Assembly (NCBI GenBank): GCA_002437115.1
Contig: DJOD01000003.1
Location: 1-29,543, forward strand
DNA length: 29,543 bases
DNA from: Prevotella sp. UBA6447
GTDB lineage: Bacteria > Bacteroidota > Bacteroidia > Bacteroidales > Bacteroidaceae
Direction: 5' to 3'
Position numbers and translations under genes: made by a program. This document shows, piece by piece, positions 16,845 through 23,491 of this stretch (its first letter is position 1; each line of letters begins with the position of its first letter). The notes under the pieces are model-generated. The model saw only the letters and a list, made by a program, of their open reading frames with translations. It was not told the origin of the DNA and did not search any database.

Positions 16845-17177
16845 ATGAAGATACAAGCCAACCATTCAGGTACCCGCAGCATCGAGGTGACCGAGAAACA
16901 TTTGCAGACCATCGACAAGTATGCGCTGCTCCGCTACTTGGTGGACAGCAACGGCATCATTGACGAGACCGTACTCGACAAGTTGAAGTTCAACGTTCGC
17001 TCGATGCTGGAAAGCGAAGCTGGCAACGACAAGGACCTGCTCGACCTCTGCCTGGACGTCATCTACAACACCAACATGAAAGCCTTTGGCCTGCATCAGC
17101 TGGTGTTGCTTTATGTGAAATGGAAAGGAGAACAGGCCAACCAAAATGAAGTGGACCCACAGGAGGTGAGCGACTAA
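16845..17177 (+). CDS. Hypothetical protein, 110 residues
   Basis: A small acidic protein, predicted mostly helical (TEKHLQTIDKYALLRYLVDSNG, then LDLCLDVIYNTNMKAFGLHQLVLLYVKWKG). There is no signal peptide and no motif that I recognise. It is 35 bases after the amidase stop and only 3 bases before the YgiQ-type gene, so it is probably translated with the latter. Codon use matches its neighbours. No function assigned. Confidence 0.72.
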   Translation: MKIQANHSGTRSIEVTEKHLQTIDKYALLRYLVDSNGIIDETVLDKLKFNVRSMLESEAGNDKDLLDLCLDVIYNTNMKAFGLHQLVLLYVKWKGEQANQNEVDPQEVSD

Positions 17178-17180
17178 AGC

Positions 17181-19208
17181 ATGCAAAGCTATCAGCTGAC
17201 AGATTTTCTTCCAACCACCAAGAAGGAATGTGAACTAAGGGGATGGGACCAGTTGGATGTCATCCTCTTTTCTGGTGACGCATATGTAGACCACCCTTCT
17301 TTCGGTTCTGCAGTTATTGGGCGTGTGTTGGAAGCACATGGCTACCGGGTGGCCATCGTGCCCCAGCCCGACTGGCACGGCGATTTCCGAGATTTCAAGA
17401 AGTTGGGGCGTCCTCGCCTGTTCTTCGCCATCTCGCCAGGAGCCATGGACTCGATGGTCAACCGCTACACGGCCAACCGTCGCCTGCGACACGACGACGC
17501 TTACAGTCCGGACGGCCGTCACGACATGCGTCCCGACTATCCTTCGATTGTCTATTCGCAAATCCTGAAGCGTTTGTTTCCCGACGTGCCCGTCGTGCTC
17601 GGAGGCATCGAGGCTTCCATGCGCCGCCTGACGCATTATGACTATTGGCAAGACTGCCTCAAGAAATGCATTCTCTGTGAGAGCGGCGCCGACCTCATTC
17701 TCTACGGCATGGGAGAGAAGAACACGCTGATGCTCTGTCATGAACTGGAGTCGGGACACAGCATCAGGGACGTCAAGGACATTCCCCAGACCGTTTATCT
17801 CTGCAAGAAGGAGGCCATACCTGGCGGAATAACGGATGAGGACATCGTGCTTCACTCGCATGAGGAATGCGTGCGCAGCAAAAAGGCGGAAGCCGAGAAC
17901 TTCAGGCATATTGAGGAAGAGAGCAACAAGATGCACGCGCAGCGCCTCATACAGGGCGTGGATGGACTTTACGCCGTCGTCAACCCGCCTTTCCCGCCCA
18001 TGACAACGGAGGAGCTCGACGCCGCCTACGACCTCCCCTACACGCGTATGCCCCATCCCAAGTACAAGGGCAAGACCATCCCCGCGTACGAGATGATCAA
18101 GTTCTCCATCACGTTGCACCGCGGGTGCTTTGGCGGTTGCGCCTTCTGCACCATCTCCGCCCACCAGGGCAAGTTTGTGGTGTGCCGGTCGAAGGAGAGC
18201 ATCATGCGCGAGGCCAGGCAGGTCATCGCCATGCCTGGCTTCAAGGGCTACATCTCCGACCTGGGCGGACCGTCGGCCAACATGTACGGCATGCGCGGGC
18301 GCAACCCGAAGGCGTGCGAGCACTGCAAGCGCCCGTCATGCGTCAACCCGCAGGTCTGCCCCAACCTCATGACAGACCACTCGCGCCTGCTGGAAATCTA
18401 CCGTGCCGTAGACGCGTTGCCGGGGGTCAAGAAGAGTTTCATCGGCAGTGGCGTGCGCTACGACTTGCTGTTGCACAAGAGCAAGGACGAGAAATCCAAC
18501 GAGGCCGCGCGCCAATACACGCGCGAGCTCATCACGCGCCATGTCAGTGGGCGCTTGAAGGTGGCACCCGAGCACACCTCCGACACCGTGTTGCGGCTCA
18601 TGCGCAAGCCCTCGTTCAGCCAGTTCCATGAGTTCAAGCGCATCTTCGACCGCATCAACCGCGAGGAGGGGCTCAACCAGCAACTCATCCCCTACTTCAT
18701 CAGCTCACACCCGGGGTGCAAGGAGGAGGACATGGCCGAGCTGGCCGTGGAGACCAAAAGGCTCGACTTCCACCTGGAGCAAGTGCAGGACTTCACGCCG
18801 ACACCCATGACCGTAAGCACCGAGACCTGGTATAGTGGCTTCGACCCCTACACCCTGGAGCCCGTTTTCTCGGCCAAGACACCGCGTGAGAAGCTGGCCC
18901 AACGCCAGTTCTTCTTCTGGTACAAGCCCGAAGAGCGCCCGTCCATCGAGCGCGAGCTGCGCCGCATCGGGCGCCCCGACCTCATCAAGAAGCTCTACGA
19001 CGGTGCGCCCTATCGTGGCCGCGCCCACTATGACCCCAAGGCCGTCGGCAGCGCGCCCACCGGCAGGGGCAAGCAAGAGACCAATGACCGGGACAAGCAA
19101 GAGACCAATGGCCGGAGTAAGCGGGAGATGAAAAGGAAATCGTTCAACCCCAACTTCCCACCACGAGGATTTGGCAAAATGGGGAAGAGCAGCCACGGCA
19201 AGAAATGA
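17181..19208 (+). CDS. YgiQ family radical SAM protein
   Basis: The 675-residue protein has the YgiQ layout. The N-terminal domain (ITDFLPTTKKECELRGWDQLDVILFSGDAYVDHPSFG) is followed by VPVVLGGIEASMRRLTHYDYW. The radical SAM cluster motif is C316-x3-C320-x2-C323 (HRGCFGGCAFC), and the C-terminal segment includes CEHCKRPSCVNPQVCPN, an extra cysteine cluster, and KVAPEHTSD. It binds a 4Fe-4S cluster and SAM; the substrate is not known to me. The last 50 or so residues are low-complexity, basic, and include two 8-residue repeats coded by a 24-base tandem repeat. Its stop overlaps the next start as ATGA, suggesting coupling. Confidence 0.93.
   Translation: MQSYQLTDFLPTTKKECELRGWDQLDVILFSGDAYVDHPSFGSAVIGRVLEAHGYRVAIVPQPDWHGDFRDFKKLGRPRLFFAISPGAMDSMVNRYTANRRLRHDDAYSPDGRHDMRPDYPSIVYSQILKRLFPDVPVVLGGIEASMRRLTHYDYWQDCLKKCILCESGADLILYGMGEKNTLMLCHELESGHSIRDVKDIPQTVYLCKKEAIPGGITDEDIVLHSHEECVRSKKAEAENFRHIEEESNKMHAQRLIQGVDGLYAVVNPPFPPMTTEELDAAYDLPYTRMPHPKYKGKTIPAYEMIKFSITLHRGCFGGCAFCTISAHQGKFVVCRSKESIMREARQVIAMPGFKGYISDLGGPSANMYGMRGRNPKACEHCKRPSCVNPQVCPNLMTDHSRLLEIYRAVDALPGVKKSFIGSGVRYDLLLHKSKDEKSNEAARQYTRELITRHVSGRLKVAPEHTSDTVLRLMRKPSFSQFHEFKRIFDRINREEGLNQQLIPYFISSHPGCKEEDMAELAVETKRLDFHLEQVQDFTPTPMTVSTETWYSGFDPYTLEPVFSAKTPREKLAQRQFFFWYKPEERPSIERELRRIGRPDLIKKLYDGAPYRGRAHYDPKAVGSAPTGRGKQETNDRDKQETNGRSKREMKRKSFNPNFPPRGFGKMGKSSHGKK
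19068..19130 (+). repeat. 24-base tandem repeat in the YgiQ tail
   Basis: Two copies (19068-19091 and 19092-19115) differ at 2 of 24 bases, both keeping AAGCAAGAGACCAATG. A diverged partial third copy (19116-19130) follows. The unit is a multiple of three, so gain or loss of copies keeps the frame. Confidence 0.8.
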
Positions 19209-20020
19209 AAGTCATCGAACAACACATCGTAGGCAAACACAGCCTGGAAGACTGTGAGGATGGCATTGTTGCGACACCCGACTTTGTGGCGGTCATCGAC
19301 GGCAGCACCAGCAAGACTCCTCACAGGCTTCATCCCCCCATGCGCAATGGACGTTACTGCATGATGGCCATTCAGCGTTTTCTCCGTCGCATGGCAGCCG
19401 ACCTGTCCCTCACGCAGTTCTGCGAGCAGGTCACGGCCCACATCCACGCCCTCTACCCATCCGACGACACGCCCATGAGGTTGCACCCGCAGGAGCGCTT
19501 CTGTGCCAGTGCGGTCGTCTACAGTGTCCAGAGGCACGAGGTGTGGATGGTCGGCGACTGCCAGTGCATGGTCAACGGGCGCGGCTTTCACAATGACAAG
19601 CCTTACGAAGACGTTTTGGCACATCAGCGCGCAGCAGTCTTCCAAAAGATGCTCACAGCCCATCCTGACATGGTGCGCGATGGACGCATCGTTCACGACT
19701 ATGCCCGCGACACCATCCTCGATTCTCTCATCGACAGCCTGGCGGGCGAGAACCGCACCTACGCCGTCATCGATGGGTTCCCCATCTTCATGCCCGGCGT
19801 GAAGACCATCCCCGTGGAAGCCGCCAACGCCGACATTGTCCTGGCCTCCGACGGCTACCCCTTCCTTCGCCCCACACTCCAAGAGAGCGAAGCGGCCTTG
19901 CGCGAGCAGCTCGCCCGCGACCCCTACTGCATTGATTCATTCGTGGCCACCAAGGGCGTCATGGCAGGCAACCGCTCATTCGATGACCGCGCCTACGTGC
20001 GTTTCCGCCTGTCAGACTGA
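19205..20020 (+). CDS. PP2C-like (PPM superfamily) phosphatase domain protein
   Basis: The 271-residue protein carries the four metal-site positions of PPM phosphatases: FVAVIDGSTS (about 27-36), a MVGDCQC strand near residue 117, VLASDGYPF near 212-220, and DDRAYVRFRL at the C-terminus. It is cytoplasmic, with no signal peptide. PPM enzymes remove phosphate from Ser/Thr or serve as regulatory phosphatases; no kinase is adjacent. The ATG overlaps the YgiQ stop by 4 bases. The segment between residues 50 and 110 is more variable than in typical PP2C, so the substrate may not be a phosphoprotein. Confidence 0.74.
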   Translation: MKVIEQHIVGKHSLEDCEDGIVATPDFVAVIDGSTSKTPHRLHPPMRNGRYCMMAIQRFLRRMAADLSLTQFCEQVTAHIHALYPSDDTPMRLHPQERFCASAVVYSVQRHEVWMVGDCQCMVNGRGFHNDKPYEDVLAHQRAAVFQKMLTAHPDMVRDGRIVHDYARDTILDSLIDSLAGENRTYAVIDGFPIFMPGVKTIPVEAANADIVLASDGYPFLRPTLQESEAALREQLARDPYCIDSFVATKGVMAGNRSFDDRAYVRFRLSD

Positions 20021-20118
20021 TCATCCGTCTCTTGGAATGTGAAGGCTGATAGCGCGCTTATCATCATCTCCAGGAATAAAAGGGCAGGGGCGTTCTGGCT
20101 CAATCGACATATTTTTAG

Positions 20119-20126
20119 TAATTTTG
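20119..20126 (+). promoter_or_regulatory. -7 element of the truA promoter
   Basis: TAATTTTG matches TAnnTTTG and ends 20 bases before the truA ATG. The -33 region (TTCTGG near 20093-20098) is poor. Confidence 0.45.
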
Positions 20127-20146
20127 CAAGAAATTTCAAGTCACGC

Positions 20147-20887
20147 ATGAGATATTTCGTTTGGATTCGTTTTGACGGAACCGCCTATCACGGTTGGCAG
20201 ATACAGCCCAATGGCATGTCCGTACAAGAGAAGATGCAAGAGTGCCTGTCCCTGTTGCTGCGCCATCCCGTAGAGGTGGTGGGAGCGGGGCGCACAGACG
20301 CTGGCGTACATGCCAACCAGATGGTTTGCCACTTCGACAACCCGCAGGCCATCGACGCCAGCCAGTTGTGCTACCGCCTGGCGCGCGTGCTTCCCCGCGA
20401 CATCTCTTGCGAAAAGATAGAGCCGGTAGCCGACGACCTGCACGCCCGCTTCTCCGCCCGCCGCCGCGTCTACCGTTATTTCGTCCACACCCGGCGCGAC
20501 CCCTTCCTGCGCCAATACTCGGTGGAGATGCACTATCCGCTCGACTTCGACCTCATGAACCAAGCCGCATCGCGCTTGCTGACCGTCACCGACTTCAAGG
20601 CTTTTTGCAAGGCGGGAGCCGACAACAAGACGACGCTTTGCGACGTGACGACCGCCCGATGGGTCAAGACCGGCGAGAGCACCTATTACTTTGAGATTGC
20701 CGCCAACCGCTTCCTGCGAAACATGGTGCGGGCCGTGGTCGGCACGCTCATCGACGTGGGACGCAAGCGGGTCAGCCTGGCGCAGTTCGACAAGATACTG
20801 CGCGACGGCACGCGTTCCGACGCGGGCGAATCGATGCCCGCCAACGGACTTTTCCTATGGGAAATAGATTACAGGCGAGTTCCATAA
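20147..20887 (+). CDS. truA: tRNA pseudouridine(38-40) synthase
   Basis: TruA makes pseudouridine at positions 38-40 of the tRNA anticodon arm. The start at ATG 20147 gives MRYFVWIRFDGTAYHGWQ, the family N-terminus; the frame stays open upstream to 20039 but that extension is unlike TruA. The protein is 246 residues long. The catalytic Asp is D51 in GAGRTDAGVHA. Other landmarks are FSARRRVYRYFV and FLRNMVRAVVGTLIDVG near the C-terminus. The EamA transporter gene starts 45 bases after its stop. Confidence 0.95.
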   Translation: MRYFVWIRFDGTAYHGWQIQPNGMSVQEKMQECLSLLLRHPVEVVGAGRTDAGVHANQMVCHFDNPQAIDASQLCYRLARVLPRDISCEKIEPVADDLHARFSARRRVYRYFVHTRRDPFLRQYSVEMHYPLDFDLMNQAASRLLTVTDFKAFCKAGADNKTTLCDVTTARWVKTGESTYYFEIAANRFLRNMVRAVVGTLIDVGRKRVSLAQFDKILRDGTRSDAGESMPANGLFLWEIDYRRVP

Positions 20888-20931
20888 ATTACCACCTGTT
20901 AAAAAAATCCATCATTTTCAGTATTCAGGAC

Positions 20932-21849
20932 ATGTGGTTATTCTTAGCTTTTCTCTCAGCGACCCTGCTGGGCTTCTACGACTCGTTCAAGAAGAAGTCG
21001 CTCCTTGACAATGCGGTCATCCCCGTGCTGTTTCTCAACACGGTCTTTTCATCGCTCATCTTTCTGCCGTTCATCATCCTCTCGGCCACAGGCACCTTGC
21101 CCGACACATCCATCTTCCACGTGGCGGGCGGCGGATGGGACATCCACAAGTACATCATCCTCAAGAGCGTCATCGTGCTGTCCAGCTGGATCTTCGGCTA
21201 TTTCGGCATGAAGCACCTGCCCCTGACCATCGTCGGCCCCATCAACGCCACCCGTCCCGTGATGGTGCTCGTGGGCGCCCTGCTGGTGTTTGGCGAGAGC
21301 CTCAACGCATGGCAGTGGACAGGCGTGCTGCTGGCCATCGCCTCCTTCTTCCTGCTCAGCCGCTCGGGCAAGAAAGAGGGCATCGACTTTGAGCACAACC
21401 GGTGGATAGGGTTCATCGTGCTCGCCGCCGTCCTCGGGGCCGTCAGCGGCCTCTATGACAAGTATCTCATGGCCAGCCCCTCCGATGGTGGCGTGGGCAT
21501 TGACCGCATGGCGGTGCAGTCGTGGTACAACATCTACCAGATGGGCCTCATGGGCCTGATGATGGCCATCCTGTGGTGGCCCGCGCGCAAGCGCACCACG
21601 CCCTTCCGCTGGCACTGGGCCATCGTCGGCATCAGCCTCTTCCTGAGCGCTGCCGACTTCGCCTATTTCTACGCGCTGAGCCTGCCCGGCGCCATGATTT
21701 CCATCGTGTCCATGATACGCCGGGGCAGCGTCATCGTCAGTTTCCTGTTTGGCGGCCTGTTCTTCCACGAGCGCAACCTGCGCGCCAAGGCCGTCGACCT
21801 GGCGCTGGTGCTCTTAGGCATGATATTTCTCTACATCGGCAGCAAATAA
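20932..21849 (+). CDS. EamA/DMT-family transporter
   Basis: The 305-residue membrane protein has about ten hydrophobic helices and two EamA halves. The first half ends in GPINATRPVMVLVGALLVFGESLNAWQWTGVLLAIASFFLL (read as separate helices), and the second in ISIVSMIRRGSVIVSFLFGGLFFHERNL followed by a final helix; the repeated P-x-R/RR-GS and GE/HE helix ends are typical. It exports or imports small metabolites across the inner membrane; the substrate is not predictable. The start at ATG 20932 (MWLFLAFLSATLLGFYDS) places the first helix at the N-terminus. An earlier ATG at 20857 would overlap truA and add a poor 25-residue lead. Confidence 0.88.
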   Translation: MWLFLAFLSATLLGFYDSFKKKSLLDNAVIPVLFLNTVFSSLIFLPFIILSATGTLPDTSIFHVAGGGWDIHKYIILKSVIVLSSWIFGYFGMKHLPLTIVGPINATRPVMVLVGALLVFGESLNAWQWTGVLLAIASFFLLSRSGKKEGIDFEHNRWIGFIVLAAVLGAVSGLYDKYLMASPSDGGVGIDRMAVQSWYNIYQMGLMGLMMAILWWPARKRTTPFRWHWAIVGISLFLSAADFAYFYALSLPGAMISIVSMIRRGSVIVSFLFGGLFFHERNLRAKAVDLALVLLGMIFLYIGSK

Positions 21850-21857
21850 CTTCGACC

Positions 21858-21878
21858 TTTGCGAGGTTTTCCCGCAAA
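21858..21878. promoter_or_regulatory. Hairpin after the EamA gene
   Basis: TTTGCG, A, GG, TTTT, CC, CGCAAA forms an 8-bp stem with one bulged A and a four-base loop, 8 bases past the stop at 21849. There is no T-run, so it may be a weak terminator or an operator next to the dapA promoter. Confidence 0.35.
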
Positions 21879-21881
21879 TCC

Positions 21882-21912
21882 TTTGCAATATGAAAGTAAA
21901 ATCGTATCTTTG
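21882..21912 (+). promoter_or_regulatory. Promoter of dapA
   Basis: TTTG (21882-21885), 19 bases, TATCTTTG (21905-21912): full consensus, leaving a leader of about 48 bases before ATG 21968. Confidence 0.82.
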
Positions 21913-21967
21913 CAAAAGGTTTTGATAACGACACCCTCTTTTTATTCAATATTGAAATTCAAACATA

Positions 21968-22855
21968 ATGGCACGCAATATCTTTAAGGGACTGGGCATA
22001 GCCCTCATCACTCCTTTCACCCCCACGGGCGAGGTCGACTACAAGTCGCTCAAGCGCCTCGTGGAGCATCAAATCAACAACGGGGCCGACTTCCTCTGCA
22101 TCCTGGCCACGACGGCTGAGGCTCCCTGCCTCACCCATGAGGAAAAAGACAAGATCACCGAGCTCATCAAGGAAGTGGTGAACGGCCGCATCCCCATCCT
22201 GAAGTATTGCGGCGGCAACAACACCGCCGCCGTCATCGAGGAGATGAAGTCCACCGACTGGAGCGGCATCGACGGCATCCTGAGCATCTGCCCCTACTAC
22301 AACAAGCCCTCGCAGGAGGGCCTCTACCAGCACTTCAAGGCCATCTCCGCCGCCAGTCCCCTGCCCCTCGTGCTCTACAATGTGCCCGGACGCACAGGCG
22401 TGAACATGAAAGCCGAGACCACGCTGCGCCTGGCCCGCGACTGCGAGAACATCGTGGCCATCAAGGAGGCTTCCGGCAGCCTGGAGCAGGTCGACGAGAT
22501 CATCTACAACAAGCCCGACCGCTTCGACGTCATCAGCGGCGACGACGCGCTCACCTTCTCCATGGTGGCCAGCGGAGCAGCCGGTGTCATCTCCGTCATC
22601 GGCAACGCGCTGCCCAAGGAGTTCTCGCGCATGATCCGCCTGGAGTTCAAGGGCGAGTATGAGCCCGCCCGCAAGATCCACCACATGTTCACCGAGCTCT
22701 ACAGCCTGCTCTTCGTCGACGGCAACCCCGCCGGCGTGAAAGCCCTGCTCAACGACATGGGCTTCATCGAGAACCGGCTCCGGTTGCCGCTCGTGCCCAC
22801 CAAGATCGAGACCAAGCAGAAGATGGCCGACATCCTGGAGCGGCTGCGACTGTAA
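21968..22855 (+). CDS. dapA: 4-hydroxy-tetrahydrodipicolinate synthase
   Basis: DapA condenses pyruvate with aspartate semialdehyde, the first step of the diaminopimelate and lysine branch. The 295 residues form the class I aldolase barrel: Schiff-base Lys K166 (AIKEASG), Tyr Y137 and Arg R142 (LYNVPGRTG), Thr pair T48-T49 (ATTAEAP), and Tyr Y111 (PYYNKP). The ATTAEAP form, with Ala-Glu in place of Gly-Glu, is the variant I associate with Bacteroidetes DapA. It has its own promoter and a strong terminator, so it is monocistronic. Confidence 0.96.
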   Translation: MARNIFKGLGIALITPFTPTGEVDYKSLKRLVEHQINNGADFLCILATTAEAPCLTHEEKDKITELIKEVVNGRIPILKYCGGNNTAAVIEEMKSTDWSGIDGILSICPYYNKPSQEGLYQHFKAISAASPLPLVLYNVPGRTGVNMKAETTLRLARDCENIVAIKEASGSLEQVDEIIYNKPDRFDVISGDDALTFSMVASGAAGVISVIGNALPKEFSRMIRLEFKGEYEPARKIHHMFTELYSLLFVDGNPAGVKALLNDMGFIENRLRLPLVPTKIETKQKMADILERLRL

Positions 22856-22906
22856 GCGGGCACACCTGGAAACTCCACATCCATTACAAACAGCAAGCAA
22901 GAGAGA

Positions 22907-22949
22907 GAGGGGGGCTGCAACCGTGAAGTTGCAGCCCCCTCCCTTTTTT
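22907..22949 (+). terminator. Rho-independent terminator of dapA
   Basis: A 13-bp GC-rich stem (AGGGGGCTGCAAC pairing with GTTGCAGCCCCCT) encloses a 6-base loop and is followed by CCC and a run of six T. Confidence 0.92.
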
Positions 22950-22958
22950 GTATGCCCG

Positions 22959-23369
22959 TCACTCCACCTTGATCCAGGCGGGCTCGCCAGGCTCGCGCGA
23001 GTCGAGCATCGCCATGATGCGCCTCAGGGCCGCGCGAGAGTTGAGCACCATGCCCTTGCGGAGGTTCTGGCCAGGCAGTATGCATCCCTGGGTGTCGGCG
23101 GGCGTGTTGCCGCTGTGGATGCGGATGCCCTCAAAGTGGGGCACACCGACCAGCAGGGGCAGCCACCGCCCGAACCTGGGCGAGAAGGTGACCACCAGCG
23201 GGTATCGGCCTTCTGGGATGGCGCTCTCGCCGGCGACCTTCGCCGCGCCGTGGTGGAAGTCGCGCCACTGGGGCTCGAGCGTGTCGCAGACCTTGGTGGC
23301 CGCTCCGATGTAGAGATGTCCGATGGTGTAGCCCGGCTGGCGGGCCACGCGTTTCAGTGTGAATTCCAT
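22959..23369 (-). CDS. DUF5675 family protein, L,D-transpeptidase-like
   Basis: The 136-residue protein matches the DUF5675 pattern: an EGRYPLVVTFSPRFGRWLPLL strand set and GIRIHSGNTPADTQGCIL at about 85-102. The His, Ser/Thr and Gly-Cys in that segment resemble the active site of YkuD L,D-transpeptidases, so an action on peptidoglycan or a related amide is plausible; this is inference. DUF5675 proteins are common beside phage-type replication genes in Bacteroidetes. It converges on dapA and lies 122 bases downstream of the primase-helicase gene on the same strand. No signal peptide is visible. Confidence 0.82.
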   Translation of the reverse strand: MEFTLKRVARQPGYTIGHLYIGAATKVCDTLEPQWRDFHHGAAKVAGESAIPEGRYPLVVTFSPRFGRWLPLLVGVPHFEGIRIHSGNTPADTQGCILPGQNLRKGMVLNSRAALRRIMAMLDSREPGEPAWIKVE

Positions 23370-23441
23370 AAGTCTTGTCGTGTGTGTGTTTTTTTTGATT
23401 TTTAGTCCATGAGGCGTGTGCGTCGTCGCTTACCCCCTTCA

Positions 23442-23471
23442 TGTAACCTGTAACCTGTAACCCGTGTAACC
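23442..23471. repeat. Four-copy TGTAACC iteron-like repeat
   Basis: TGTAACC occurs three times head to tail (23442-23462) and a fourth time after CG (23465-23471). It sits between the primase-helicase stop and the DUF5675 start, in a 122-base gap with no gene. Confidence 0.65.
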
Positions 23472-23491
23472 TTTTTTGTGCGGTTTCAGCC

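Noticed and set aside
17235..18323. A 362-codon minus-strand frame over the YgiQ-type gene
   Set aside because: Antisense, no motifs, His/Val/Leu-rich; the plus strand carries the radical SAM motif.
19028..19882. A 284-codon minus-strand frame over the PP2C-like gene
   Set aside because: Antisense; the plus strand has the PPM metal-site motifs and an ATGA-coupled start.
21959..22900. A 313-codon minus-strand frame over dapA
   Set aside because: Antisense to a fully convincing DapA with its own promoter and terminator.
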